A stretch of 64,000 nt of DNA from Lysinibacillus pakistanensis (GTDB lineage: Bacteria > Bacillota > Bacilli > Bacillales_A > Planococcaceae): the NCBI GenBank assembly GCA_001312325.1, contig BBDJ01000023.1, positions 1 through 64,000 on the forward strand, in the 5' to 3' direction. Positions 10,445 to 20,507 of this stretch are shown here, piece by piece. Position 1 is the first letter of the stretch. Every line of letters starts with the position of its first letter. The notes below the pieces were generated by a model, which was not told where the DNA came from, made no database searches, and saw only the letters and a program-made list of their open reading frames with translations. A program made the translations under genes and the position numbers.

Positions 10445-10749
10445 GTGGATTGGCTGTTATTCGTCTTTTTGGGTGTAATAGTAATTACAGTTGTTTTAAT
10501 TTTCTTAACACTTGGTTCATTAGTGTCATTAGGAGATGAAAGAAAAAAAGTTTATTAAAATGCGTGCACAATCTTATGCTTTTAGTGTGGTCATCGCCTT
10601 GCTGTTAATTGAAATCGGTCAGAATCTATATTTTTCATTTTTTTTCGAGCGGCTACTCTGGAGGAATAAATCCTTATATTTTCTTAGTAGTGGTGTCTAT
10701 CGTTTATTTAATTACATTATTAGTGTATAAAAAGAAATATGGTGATTAG
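10445..10749 (+). CDS. Small four-helix membrane protein
   Basis: Reconstructed 100 aa hydrophobic protein starting at GTG 10445 behind GAGGAGGTG. Helices run from VDWLLFVFLGVIVITVV to a terminal pair around IFLVVVSIVYLITLLVY. Breaks at a 7-A run near 10545 and an 8-T run near 10638 are repaired by removing one base each. The stop TAG is directly followed by the ATG of an XRE-type regulator, a common arrangement for small membrane protein and HTH pairs. Function unknown. Confidence 0.7.
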
Positions 10750-10953
10750 ATGCAAAATAAAATACAGGAAATTAGGAAGGCTTTAAAATTGTCGCAGGAA
10801 GAATTAGCGAAATTATGTGATGTATCAAGGCAAACTATCAATGCAGTTGAAAATAATAAATACGACCCTTCGCTTTCACTAGCTTTTGATTTAGCGAAAA
10901 ATTTGAAAACTACTGTTGACGAACTATTTGATTCAGAAAAAAACATGAATTAA
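10750..10953 (+). CDS. Small XRE-family HTH regulator
   Basis: 67 aa, consisting almost only of a Cro/CI helix-turn-helix: EIRKALKLSQEELAKLCDVS followed by RQTINAVENNKYDPSL. It resembles the short YvaO/YgzD-type regulators that accompany membrane proteins. Its ATG abuts the stop of the upstream membrane protein gene, so the two are co-translated. Targets are unknown; autoregulation is likely (inference). Confidence 0.85.
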   Translation: MQNKIQEIRKALKLSQEELAKLCDVSRQTINAVENNKYDPSLSLAFDLAKNLKTTVDELFDSEKNMN

Positions 10954-11077
10954 AAGTAGGGTAACATTCAATAAAGCTAAACAAAAGTAATTAGTCGAAG
11001 TCAAATCCTTTTAATGTGACCATATCGTAACATAGGGGTACAAATACAACTAAAAAAAGCTCCTTATAGCTATTCAC

Positions 11078-11101
11078 TAATAGTATAGGTTAATACTATT
11101 A
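11078..11101. repeat. 9-bp perfect inverted repeat
   Basis: TAATAGTAT and ATACTATTA flank a 6-bp centre within a 310-bp gap (10954-11270) where I see no gene. There is no T-tract, so it is more like an operator or a short hairpin than a terminator. Confidence 0.4.
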
Positions 11102-11238
11102 AAGATGTTATATTCATAATATTGCAAGTAAATATGAAAGCTATTTAATGCAGATGCTCTCTAACCCACCTACATGCAGCGGGATAAAGTGGTCATGCAT
11201 CCATTGTTCTGCAAGGGTTTATTTTTCTATAGATAAAA

Positions 11239-11265
11239 ACGCCGCACAACGAATTTGTGCAGCGT
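11239..11265 (-). terminator. Rho-independent terminator after DUF2621 gene
   Basis: On the minus strand, ACGCTGCACAA pairs with TTGTGCGGCGT (one mismatch) and runs into TTTTATC. It starts 6 bp past the corrected stop of the DUF2621 gene at 11271, which supports that stop. Confidence 0.7.
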
Positions 11266-11270
11266 AGCCA

Positions 11271-11711
11271 TCAATCAAATAGATGTTCATAGGGGGTAAT
11301 GTCAATTTTCATTTCCGCTAATTTTTTTTACGTAAATTTATGATCTCGCTTCGGGGTAGCTTGAATATAACCACGAATAATTAAGTCATGATTAATGGCA
11401 GCCGCTTTTTCTTCTAATGCAAGCTCGCCAATTTTGCCAGCTATTTTTTTCCTTTGCTACTTGTCTAAAAAGCTCAGGGACGGGACTAACAAGTTCATAT
11501 AAAAGCTCCTTCTCAGGTTGTCCCCATAAATGAATGGTTTTATCTAAATAAAACTCTTGCCAATCTAAATCCGATTTACCATCCTGCTTTGGTAGTGCCT
11601 TTAAAAACTTGCGGAACATAAAAAAAATCCACCTATCCCCATAAAGGTAATCAATACGACTACCCAAAACAAGATAAACCATAAAAACCAGCCTGTTAAC
11701 AAATCGTTCAC
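11271..11711 (-). CDS. DUF2621 membrane protein (YneK-like)
   Basis: Reconstructed 145 aa. An N-terminal transmembrane helix (LTGWFLWFILFWVVVLITF) is followed by a soluble part with LPKQDGKSDLDWQEFYLDK and WGQPEKELLYELVSPVP. The family is DUF2621; in Bacillus subtilis yneK lies beside the ccd genes, as here. GTG 11711 has GAGAAGG upstream. An 8-A run near 11621 needs 6 and a 7-T run near 11446 needs 6. An in-phase TAA at 11328-11330 then interrupts a plausible tail that continues to KIDITPYEHLFD and a stop at 11271, just before a terminator. Confidence 0.75.
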
Positions 11712-11824
11712 CTCTTTGCCTTCTCTCACTCTATTATAAAAGCTAATATAAAAAAAATTCATCCTTAATGTCCCTCTTTTAGCAATAAGTCCGTATATAT
11801 TGTGTAAGAAAGGGGGTGACACCT

Positions 11825-12040
11825 ATGACAAGCGTAAATTTTGTCAATGCAACACTTCGTTTAAAGTATGTTACTGGCTACAATGAACAAAACGAGCCAA
11901 AGTTCGCAACAAAGACATACCGAAATGTAAATGGTTCGCATTCAACAGTGGATTTAGTAGCCGTGGCGAATGCCATTGCAAGTCTATCTTCACATACGTT
12001 AGACAGCATTTCCAAAGTAGAAACAACAGACTTATCCTAA
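11825..12040 (+). CDS. DUF1659 domain protein
   Basis: 71 aa, with LRLKYVTGYNEQNEPKFATK and VDLVAVANAIASLSSHTLDS matching the short DUF1659 family of Bacillales. ATG 11825 lies 8 nt after AAGGGGGTG. It heads a small cluster with DUF2922 and YvrJ, a set commonly found together. Function unknown. Confidence 0.85.
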   Translation: MTSVNFVNATLRLKYVTGYNEQNEPKFATKTYRNVNGSHSTVDLVAVANAIASLSSHTLDSISKVETTDLS

Positions 12041-12053
12041 GGGGGGCAAGAAG

Positions 12054-12278
12054 ATGACACAAGTTTTAGAGCTGCAATTTGAAACAGCCATAGGAAAAAC
12101 AACTGTGCTTACGATTGATGCACCGAAGCCAACAATTACAACTGCAGAAATCCAACAGGTTATGCAGACGATTATCGCTAAAAATATTTTTGAAGGACAA
12201 GCAGGTACTCTAGTTGCCATAAAAGGGGCAAGGATCATTGATCGCCAAGTGACGGAACTTGAATTAGCGATAGCATAA
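12054..12278 (+). CDS. DUF2922 domain protein
   Basis: 74 aa beginning TQVLELQFETAIGKTTVLTI, with VMQTIIAKNIFEGQAG in the centre, typical of DUF2922. Start ATG behind AGGGGGG, 13 nt after the DUF1659 stop, so they form one transcript ending at the hairpin at 12287. Function unknown; the family almost always sits beside DUF1659 genes. Confidence 0.87.
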   Translation: MTQVLELQFETAIGKTTVLTIDAPKPTITTAEIQQVMQTIIAKNIFEGQAGTLVAIKGARIIDRQVTELELAIA

Positions 12279-12286
12279 TGAAGAAA

Positions 12287-12324
12287 AGGTCTTTGTGGGA
12301 TTGTACTACAAAGACCTTTTTTTA
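12287..12324 (+). terminator. Rho-independent terminator after DUF2922
   Basis: AGGTCTTTGT pairs with ACAAAGACCT around an 11-nt loop and is followed by TTTTTTT. Confidence 0.8.
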
Positions 12325-12367
12325 ACAGGAGAATACTCAATTTTATTTGTGAAGGAGGAATTTAAAG

Positions 12368-12490
12368 ATGGAGCAGTGGTTAAACATGATTTCAGAAATT
12401 GGCTTTCCGATTCTAGTGTCGTTTTATTTATTGAACCGAGTAGAGGTAAAGCTGGATGCGATTCATGATGCACTTATTTCCTTAAAGTGA
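12368..12490 (+). CDS. YvrJ family small protein
   Basis: 40 aa: EQWLNMISEIGFPILVSFYL then LNRVEVKLDAIHDALISLK. This is the pattern of the YvrJ family: one hydrophobic helix with a proline, then a short amphipathic tail. Start ATG 12368 behind AAGGAGG. It completes the DUF1659-DUF2922-YvrJ set, though it lies after a terminator. Function unknown. Confidence 0.8.
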   Translation: MEQWLNMISEIGFPILVSFYLLNRVEVKLDAIHDALISLK

Positions 12491-12593
12491 AATCTATTTC
12501 ACAAAGATGTCCGAAAGCTGTCACTTGGGAGTCCTTGTCAACGTTATGATCATACGATAGGATGAGGGTAATGTAGGTAGGGAGCGTGTTAAG

Positions 12594-13203
12594 ATGAAAA
12601 ATAAAATAATTGGATTCATTCTACTTTTGATGCTGACAACTGTACTTAGCGCATGTGGAAATGCAAAATTTAAGGCAGATTATGACTTAGCACTGCCAGA
12701 TTTTGAGCATATTAATCAACGTGGAGAAGCTGTTTCTTTGAAGAGTTTAAAAGGAAAACCATGGATTGGAATGTATATTTTCACGAATTGTACTTCTATT
12801 TGTCCGCCAATGTCCTTTAATATGGCGCAGGTTCAAGAAAAGCTGAAGAAAAAAAGGTGTGGAAGATTATCAGATTGTTGCGTTTTCAGTGGATCCTGAT
12901 GTTGATAAGCCAGAGGTACTTGCGGATTATCTAAGCAAATATAATGTACCTGATGAAACAAAATGGAATCTCCTTACTGGTTATTCACAAAAATATATTG
13001 AACAATTCGCAGTAAAATCAACTAAAATTATGGTAAAGGATGATCCTAATACTGACCAAGTGATTCATGGAAATCAATTTTTCTTAGTGGATAAAGACGG
13101 GGTTTTAGTAAAAATGTATACTGGATATGCCAAAAATATTGAGGATGTACCCATTGATACAATGGCGTCTGATATCGAAACATATATTGATGAAAATTTA
13201 TAA
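12594..13203 (+). CDS. SCO1/SenC family lipoprotein
   Basis: Reconstructed 202 aa. A lipoprotein signal ends in TTVLSAC (lipobox Cys at about residue 21), then a thioredoxin fold. Copper-binding residues are the CxxxC pair in FTNCTSICPPM and the His in VIHGNQFF. SCO proteins deliver copper to the CuA site of cytochrome c oxidase at the outer face of the membrane. A 7-A run at about 12849-12855 (read 6) is the only break. Nearby ccd genes fit a role in respiratory chain assembly. Confidence 0.88.
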
Positions 13204-13215
13204 AAACAAGAATGA

Positions 13216-13246
13216 AACCGTCTCTCCATGAAGAGACGGTTTTTTT
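13216..13246 (+). terminator. Rho-independent terminator after SCO gene
   Basis: ACCGTCTCT and AGAGACGGT form a perfect stem with a 5-nt loop, followed by TTTTTT. Confidence 0.85.
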
Positions 13247-13307
13247 ATGGTAGAAAATAATCTTTTATAGATTGAGCTTCGTTTATAGTATATAGGAGGG
13301 GAAAATA

Positions 13308-13827
13308 TTGCCTTATATAGAAAATTTGGAACAACTTATGGAACAACATACAGAGCGATTATTCCGAATTGCTTACTATTATACAAAGGACTTACAAATA
13401 GCAGAGGATATTGTACAAGATGTATTTATTAAATTCTATCATCATCAAAAACATTATGAGGAGAGGGGAGTGATAAAAGCTTACTTAGCACGAATGACTA
13501 TTAATAGAAGTAAGGATTACTTAAAGAGCTGGGCATTTCGAAAGATAGTACTGCAGCATAAACTGTTTTCAAAGCAAAAAAACCGTTATAAAAGATGCAC
13601 TTATTCAACATGATGAACAAACAATTTTAGATGAAGCTATTTTAAGATTACCGATAAAGCAGCGGGAGCCTATTGTATATTTTTATTTAGAGGACATGCC
13701 TATAAAGGAAATTGCTGAATTACTGGGAATTCCAGAAGGAACCGTCAAATCTCGTTTGAAAAAGGGGAAGGAATTATTAAAGAGGGATCTTCAGGATATT
13801 GAATGGGAGGTACTGTACAATGAATAA
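13308..13827 (+). CDS. ECF sigma factor
   Basis: Reconstructed 172 aa sigma-70 family protein of the extracytoplasmic-function group. Region 2 has RIAYYYTKDLQIAEDIVQDV; region 4 has LPIKQREPIVYFYLEDMPIK and IPEGTVKSRLKKGKELL. TTG 13308 follows TATAGGAGGGG. A 7-A run near 13577 (read 6) joins regions 2 and 4. The 3' end overlaps the next gene by 8 bp, and that gene encodes a membrane protein of anti-sigma layout. Confidence 0.88.
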
Positions 13828-14741
13828 ACATACTTTAAAAGCGTTAACAGATATATCAGAACGAAAAGAGACGATTATTGAACAGGTGAAATTGAAAATA
13901 AAGCAGGAACAGCCACTGCAAAGACGACGACATTGGCCAATTAGAGTAATTACCCTGACTATTACTTGTGCCATTTTATTTTTTTATCGCCTCACAGCTA
14001 ACTAAGCCAGAAAACAAACTACAAGCGACCATAGATACTACAACGTTAGCCTCTTTATTTGATACAAAGGTGAAGGGAACTGATATAACATATAGTCAAC
14101 ATTTCCAAATTGCGGATCATCTCAATGCTCGCAAAAACCTTGAATTTTATCATCCACTTAAAGGTTATGAAGCCATGCAAGAGGTAGCCGCTGCTATGGG
14201 AAATGCAATTCATCCGATTGAACCTGGGGAATTACCTTTTAAGGCTAATATCCAGGAGGTTTATGCAGTCACTTCAGAAATGGCAGATGGACGTTTGCAG
14301 ACGCAGCTCCAATTTTCATACTTACAAAAATCATTAGACGGTAATGATAAGCAATTTGCTATTTTCTCGGTTACGAATGTAGAACGTAATCCATTGACAA
14401 GCTTTTATGTTAACGAAGATACAAGCGATTTGTTGGGCAATAAAATTAAAAACGAAGGTATGATAGGTAATAGTCCACTATTCCATCAAATTGTTCCAAC
14501 TGAAGGGGGGGCGTTGGCGTATCACTATTATCATTTTGATGTAAAAAATAATAAGGTTAGTCTTGCTTCGACAACAGCCAATGAGCTTTACACCTATCAT
14601 AATGGTTATGTTTTTCATATCGCCTATCTAGTCAATTCAAATGAAGAGGCTATGCAAAAGAAAATGATTGGGTTGGTAAAGGAATTTATACTCGGGCATA
14701 ATGATAACGCTACTTTCCCTGTGTTAAATAATATAAAATAA
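13820..14741 (+). CDS. Putative membrane anti-sigma factor
   Basis: Reconstructed 306 aa: an N-terminal cytoplasmic segment of about 45 residues (TLKALTDISERKETIIEQVK), one transmembrane helix around ITLTITCAILFFIASQL, and a large extracytoplasmic domain of unknown fold. A 7-T run near 13979 (read 6) falls inside the helix. Overlap with the ECF sigma gene and this topology are the basis for the call; no named anti-sigma domain was recognised. Confidence 0.7.
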
Positions 14742-14826
14742 AGATAACATCAATTAATAGGGAGCTTCCTTGATTGCTGGATGCCTCACAAAATTTGACT
14801 TATCATTTGAAGAAGGGGGAATATTT

Positions 14827-15361
14827 ATGAACTTCCAACAAATCTATTTAGATGTAATTAGTAAAAGGTTTAAAAATCTCAAAGAGCAAGGTGACAAAAC
14901 ATTATCACAGTTAAATCATGAACAATTCCATTGGACTATTAATGAAGAGTCCAATAGCATTGCCGTTATAGTCAAACATATTAGCGGCAACATGATATCC
15001 CGATGGACGGATTTTTTAACAACGGATGGCGAAAAATCAACGAGAAATCGGGATGATGAATTTATAGACAGTTTTACTACTACAGAAGAAATTTTAACAA
15101 CTTGGGAAAAGGGATGGCAAGTTTTTTTTGGATGCCATCGAGCAATTAACAGAAGCTGACTTAGAGAAAGTTATTACAATCAGGGGAGAACAACATTCGG
15201 TGATTGATGCGATTGAAAGACAAATGTCACATTACGCCCAGCATGTCGGACAAATTATTTACATTGCGAAACAAGTAACTGGCTCACAATGGCAAACATT
15301 AAGTATTCCAAGAGGGCAATCTCAGAATTTTACAGATGCTATGGTTAAAAAACATCAATAA
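14827..15361 (+). CDS. DinB-like DUF1572 protein
   Basis: Reconstructed 177 aa four-helix-bundle protein of the DinB/YfiT superfamily, DUF1572 branch. Putative metal ligands are the His residues in AVIVKHISGNMISRW and in RQMSHYAQHVGQIIYIAK. ATG 14827 follows GGGGGAATATTT; an in-frame upstream extension to 14770 lacks a ribosome binding site. An 8-T run near 15122 (read 7) is the only break. Family members are DNA-damage-associated or thiol-transferase-like; the substrate is unknown. Confidence 0.8.
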
Positions 15362-15363
15362 AG

Positions 15364-15396
15364 AAAATCGTAGCTGTTTTTCGCTACGATTTTTTG
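15364..15396 (+). terminator. Rho-independent terminator
   Basis: AATCGTAGC pairs with GCTACGATT around an 8-nt loop and is followed by TTTT. It lies between the DinB-like gene and the convergent caspase-like gene. Confidence 0.8.
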
Positions 15397-15438
15397 ATTT
15401 TTATGAAAAATATAGCTGATACATGGAGGTTTCTGTAT

Positions 15439-15955
15439 CTATAGCTTTGGCGATTTCATATGCTCCTGCTGTGTTTTTCCATGCGCCATAATTTCATACA
15501 TAAAACTTATTAAAAACATTAAATTTGCATTGCCATCTATGTAATCATCTGGGCCTAAATAGGAGTGACAGCCACTTTCTAAAAAGGCAGAAGCTAATTG
15601 TTTTTCACCTAGTGTACAGCCAGAGGCAATCACCTTTACACCATGAAGTTGACAATATTGTAGTACCTCTTGTGAACTAAAAAAATGCCCCTCTTGGTTC
15701 ATTTAATTCATAAACTTCCTCCCCTAGTTCAGGCATAATAAAGCGCCCCTCATCACCATGAAAATTAAGAATTAAATAATCCAGCTTTTGATCAAGATCC
15801 TGACCTGATAGTACATCTATCAAATCATTGGGTCTTCCAATCAAATGAAACGTCACTCTTGCACCAAATGACTCCAAGACAGATCTTAAAGCAATGGATT
15901 CAATATCACAATTTGGACCAACTACTATGCTAACATATAATTCTGGTTTACTCAT
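15439..15955 (-). CDS. Small caspase-like (His/Cys dyad) protein
   Basis: Reconstructed 171 aa, starting at ATG 15955 behind AAAGGAGG. An N-terminal beta-strand region (ELYVSIVVGPNCDIESIALR) is followed by LDYLILNFHGDEGRFIMPE and later VKVIASGCTLGEKQLASAFL, then CHSYLGPDDYIDGN. The His-Gly and Gly-Cys spacing, each after a hydrophobic strand, resembles caspase-like (clan CD) folds. Similar proteins are often mislabelled delta-aminolevulinic acid dehydratase; no such active site is present here. Break: a 7-T run near 15682 (read 6). Function unknown; the peptidase idea is inference. Confidence 0.55.
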
Positions 15956-16139
15956 ATTAATGACCTCCTTTATTTTACATAAATGGGGCAGTAACTGTAC
16001 TATAAAGCGAAGTTCAGGTACAAGACCCCACTTCAAGTGGAAGATCCCCACTGATTGTAGTTTTATTTTAACTAGTTACCGTTAGTATAAAACATTTTAA
16101 CTAGTAAAGGGAAATAAAAACATAATAGGGGAGAATTGA

Positions 16140-16226
16140 ATGGAAAAAGGCAATATCTATTTAACATTTTTACTAGGAATTATGTGTGCATTCATACATA
16201 ATTTTATAAGCAGAACAGTTGATTGA
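16140..16226 (+). CDS. Possible 28-aa membrane peptide
   Basis: ATG 16140 lies 6 nt after GGGGAG and encodes a 28-aa mostly hydrophobic peptide (IYLTFLLGIMCAFIHNFI core). No homology is recognisable. It stands alone before a chemoreceptor gene. It could be a real small protein or chance. Confidence 0.3.
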   Translation: MEKGNIYLTFLLGIMCAFIHNFISRTVD

Positions 16227-16379
16227 AACATAGAAAAGTCAAGAAATTTTAAAATGTGTTTATTTATTGTAAAAAATTAGTTTTATATGAAGATTTTCGT
16301 TTTACTTCATCTAGGATAATAGTTATAGATAGGCTATACTCAAGAGAGTTTATGACAATAGCAGAATAGAGGGAGCTTT

Positions 16380-18061
16380 ATGAAGATAACGGTAGAAAGA
16401 AAATTGCAGTTTGCTTTTGGGCTAGTGTTGATTTTTTTTATTATTAATTACGGGTATTTCCATGTACTATTTAAATGATAACCGTCACACCCTTAAAGAG
16501 ATTCAAGAAAAAACAGAACTTATCGATTTATATCATGATATTTCCTTTCAAACTGTTCGAGCAAATGCAGCCATAAGAGGTTATATGCTGTATGGAAAGG
16601 AAGAAATGCTTAACAATCATCTTGAAATTCGAGATACCTTACATAAGTCCATTCGTCGTATTGAAGAACTTGGCTATAAAAATGCAGATTTTGATCAGTT
16701 TTTAACGCAATTAGATGAGTGGGAAAAGCCAATTGATGAAAAAATAGTGCCACTGTTTCAAAATGGTGAGTCTCAACAAGCACAGCAGCTTGCATTACCA
16801 ATATTAGGAGAGGGCTCGTTAAAATTAGTTGTCTTTGGTAAAACAATGGCAACAGCACAGCAAAAGGAAATGCAATCCCTTATCGAGGTAACAAGGCAAA
16901 GTGGAGATAGAAGTGGTAAAGAAATTGCAGTATTGGCAATCATCTCACTGCTTATCAGTATTATTATTGCCACTGTATTTGGCAGAAGAGTTGCAAAAAA
17001 ATATTCAACAAACTGTTGTGGAAATGGATAAGTTTTCAAATGGCGATTTACAAACGCACCTTCAATTTAAAACAAAGGATGAGTTTGCTCAACTGGCGAA
17101 TTCCTTTAATATGATGTCTGAAAAGCTAAGACATACGATGAAACAAGTTGGACAATCCTCTGAACAAGTAGCAGCAACCTCTGAGCAGTTGACAGCAAGC
17201 AGTATGGAGGTAACGCAGGCAACTGAAGTGGTGACAGAATCGATTCAAGATATTGCACAAGGGATTGAACAGCAGGACACTCTTACGGGTGATGTTCGAA
17301 ATTTATCCTCACATATCTTGAAAAAAATGAACGAGATTTCAACAAGTATTGATAATATGAATAATGCTACAGTGGATACGAAAAACATGGCAAGTTCAGG
17401 GCGTTCCTCAGTTCGGGATGTTAGTGAACAAATGAATGAGATTTCAGATAATACGGCAGAACTAAGCACTCGCGTTAATGATTTAGATGAAAATACAGCA
17501 GCGATTGTTTCAGCAGTGAACGTTATCAAAAATATTGCCACGCAAACCAATTTATTAGCAATCAATGCCTCGATAGAAGCCGCGCGAAGCGGTGAGCATG
17601 GTAAGGGCTTTGCAGTAGTTGCCGAAGAGGTTCGAAAATTAGCAGATGAATCGAATTTAGCTGCTATTGATATTGAAAAGGTTGTTGCGCAAATTACGGA
17701 AAGCACTCGAATTATCGAGGAAGACATGGTCAACAGTAATGAGTCTGTAACGGTTGGTCGGGACAAAGTGAATGTGGCAAGAGATAATTTCCTAGCAATT
17801 GATGAGGCTATAAATGATGTACAGGCACAAACACAGGCTGTCACTGCAGCTATACGAGCGATTTATCTAGATATTGAAAAACTAGTGAAAGAAATCGACT
17901 ATATTAGCGAGGTATCCATAAAATCAAGTGGCAATGTGCAAAGTGTGGCTGCTTCATCTGAGGAACAAAACGCAGCGATGGAAGAAGTTGCAGCCGCCTC
18001 CTCCCATTTGGCTAAAATGGCGATTGACCTACAAGAATCCATTCAGGCATTTAAATATTAA
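16380..18061 (+). CDS. Methyl-accepting chemotaxis protein (4HB type)
   Basis: Reconstructed 559 aa. A first transmembrane helix near residues 12-30, an extracellular four-helix-bundle sensor with [20 protein letters not shown], a second helix ([14 protein letters not shown]), a HAMP domain ([20 protein letters not shown]) and a C-terminal signalling hairpin. The kinase-contact tip holds [20 protein letters not shown] and [10 protein letters not shown]. Breaks are at 8 T near 16432-16439 (read 7) and 7 A near 16996 (read 6). The protein senses an unknown ligand and controls CheA. Confidence 0.9.
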
Positions 18062-18077
18062 TATTCATTATTGACGT

Positions 18078-18111
18078 AAGCGTATTCGATTGCTAGATCG
18101 AATACGCTTAA
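18078..18111 (+). terminator. Rho-independent terminator after first MCP
   Basis: AAGCGTATTCGAT and ATCGAATACGCTT form a perfect 13-bp stem with a 6-nt loop, then AAATTTG. Confidence 0.75.
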
Positions 18112-18117
18112 ATTTGT

Positions 18118-18188
18118 TATATCGAGAAGAATTCTAAATTTATCGATTAATTTTGAGCATTTATCGAAAGTTTTATATGATTTATCGA
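18118..18188. repeat. TTTATCGA repeats in exact 21-bp phase
   Basis: TTTATCGA occurs at 18139-18146, 18160-18167 and 18181-18188, and a partial copy ends ATCGA at 18125. The ends at 18125, 18146, 18167 and 18188 are exactly 21 bp apart, two helical turns. The sequence between copies is not conserved, so the phased octamer is the repeated part. It lies between two chemoreceptor genes. Nothing else is seen from 18189 to 18410. Confidence 0.6.
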
Positions 18189-18410
18189 GAAGACTTAAAT
18201 GTTAGAAATATTTAAAAAAAAGAAAATGAGGTTAGAAAATAGTTATTTCGTCCGATAAAAGCTTGGGGTGAATTGAAAAGGAAGGGAAGGTTGAACAGGG
18301 GAGGGAAGCGGCATTCTTTTTGTGTCTAAAGTGCCAATAAGCATATAGCGTACAAACACATCTCTAGAACAAACTTTTATAGCTAACGAAGACAAAAGGA
18401 GAACTGTTGC

Positions 18411-20374
18411 ATGAAACAATTTTTTTGGAAGCTTTAAGGGCAAGCTTTATACTTTATTTGCTCTTATATTACTTATCCCAGTCATTTCTGTTGGGAGTCT
18501 GTCCTACCTTTCGGCTAAAAATTCTATAGAACAAGAAATTTTGTTTAGTGCAAATGAAAGCGTAGAAATTTTAAATAAACTTATTGATAAAACGATTAGT
18601 GAAAAAATAAATGATGTAAGTATATTCAGTAAAGAAATAGATGCCACGCAGTATGAGGAGTCAAAAAAGACGGTACTCACAAAATTTCAACAATATACAA
18701 AGCTTCATCCAGATGTTTTAAGTATTTATATTGGAACAGATAAAGGTGAATTTTTACAAGAGCCTAGATTAAATGCGGATGATTATAACCCATTGGAAAG
18801 AGATTGGTACAAGAAAGCAAAATCACTTAAGAGCGACACATTAATTACAAATCCTTATATTGATGCAGGAACTGGTGAAATGGTTGTAACAATTGCCAGA
18901 CAGGTAGAGGACCAGTCTGCAGTAGTCGCAGTTGATATAAAATTAACGGACCTTCAAAAAATCTCAGACTCCATTAGCATCGGTAAAAATGGCTATCCAT
19001 CCATTTTCGGTGACAATAATATGGTAATTGCTCATCCTACCTTGGAAGCGGGCGGAGAATTAAAAGAGAGCTTTCTTGATAAATTATACGACAGCACATC
19101 TGGGACATATGAATATGTCTTTAATGGCGATGATCGTATTATGTTTTTTACAACAAATGGGCTGACAAATTGGAAAATTACTGGAACAATTTTTGCGAAG
19201 GAAATAGATGAATCTGCATCAACGATTTTATCACATACACTTCTAGTATTAGGTGTAGCTATTGTAATCAGCTCCATTGTTTTCTATTTTGTTATGAAGG
19301 CTGTGATTAAACCGATTAGAGCATTAAAGGATAGTGCTGTAACGATTAGCAAGGGGGATTTAACAGAAAAAGTCGTGGTAACCTCTAAGGATGAAATTGG
19401 GCAGCTAGGTCAAGCCTTTAATGATATGCAAGGTAGTTTACGTGCACTAATCCAAAAAAATTGAGCAAAATGCTGAGGAAGTGGCATCTTCAGCCGAAGA
19501 GCTAACTGCCAATGCGAATCAAACAAGTATCGCAACGGAAAAGGTTGCCATATCCATTCAGGATGTTGCATCAAGTGCTGATACACAAACAACGAGTGCC
19601 AATAAGAACGCACAATCGCTTCACGAGCTTTCAAAGGCAATACTTCATATTGCAGAAATCTCTTCTAGTGTGACAGATCTCTCTCAGCACGCTACTCATC
19701 AAGCAGATGAGGGGGGGAAGGCCGTTCAAAATACAAAGGATCAAATGCAATCAATCCATGTATCGGTGACAGAATCCAACCAAAAAATCCAAACTTTACA
19801 TGAACGCTCACAGCAAATAACATCCATTTTAGATGTCATTACGGGCATTGCGGATCAAACTAACTTATTGGCTTTAAATGCTGCCATTGAAGCAGCAAGA
19901 GCAGGGGAGCATGGGAAAGGGTTTGCCGTTGTTGCTGATGAAGTAAGGAAGCTAGCTGAGCAGTCTCAGACATCAGCCAAGCAAATTTTTGAGCTTATTC
20001 ATAGTATTCAGCTAGAGACTGAACAATCTGTTAATATTATGGCGAAAGTTTCAGAGGATGTTCAAAATGGTTTAAAGGTATCTGATGAAGCTATTACTAA
20101 ATTCCAAGTGATCCTCACAAGCATGAATGATATTATGCCAAAAATGAATGAGGTTTCTTCTGCCTCAGAGCAAATGTCAGCAAGTGTGCAAGAAGTAACA
20201 GCTATTACAGAGGACTTGGCCTTCTCTGCACAGAGTAATGCAAGTGCATCTGAGGATGTAGCCGCCTCTACTGAGGAGCAATTGGCTTCAATGGAGGAGA
20301 TCAATGCATCTGCACAGGCTTTAGCGCATATGGCAGATGAATTAAAACAGTTAATTAGTCAATTTAACTATTAA
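18411..20374 (+). CDS. Methyl-accepting chemotaxis protein (dCache type)
   Basis: Reconstructed 653 aa. The N-terminal helix ([20 protein letters not shown]) precedes a dCache-like sensor with [17 protein letters not shown] and [17 protein letters not shown], which often bind amino acids. A second helix ([19 protein letters not shown]), HAMP and signalling hairpin with [20 protein letters not shown] follow. Start ATG 18411 behind AAAAGGAG. A 7-T run at codons 4-5 and a 7-A run near 19456 are each read as 6. The ligand is not determinable. Confidence 0.9.
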
Positions 20375-20410
20375 CTTCAAAAACGCCATTTCATTATAGT
20401 AGGACACTGA

Positions 20411-20456
20411 AAAAGTCGATTTGCCACAAAAAATGTGCTGCAAATCGACTTTTTTT
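20411..20456. terminator. Rho-independent terminator (bidirectional)
   Basis: AAAAGTCGATTTG and CAAATCGACTTTT form a 13-bp stem followed by TTT. It is shared by the convergent MCP and symporter genes. Confidence 0.8.
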
Positions 20457-20507
20457 AGTTTTTATGTCTATCAATGCCTTCCATTTAAAGATTGGCGTTT
20501 TGAGGTA

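Noticed and set aside
15439..15955. Delta-aminolevulinic acid dehydratase, a common label for such proteins
   Set aside because: None of the zinc-binding cysteines or the lysine active site of HemB is present and the length is half.
17245..17844. Long minus-strand frame inside the first MCP
   Set aside because: A shadow of the repetitive signalling domain; the plus-strand protein is clearly MCP.
18243..18443. Minus-strand 66-aa frame before the second chemoreceptor
   Set aside because: It overlaps the start of the MCP gene on the other strand, has no ribosome binding site and no recognisable motif.
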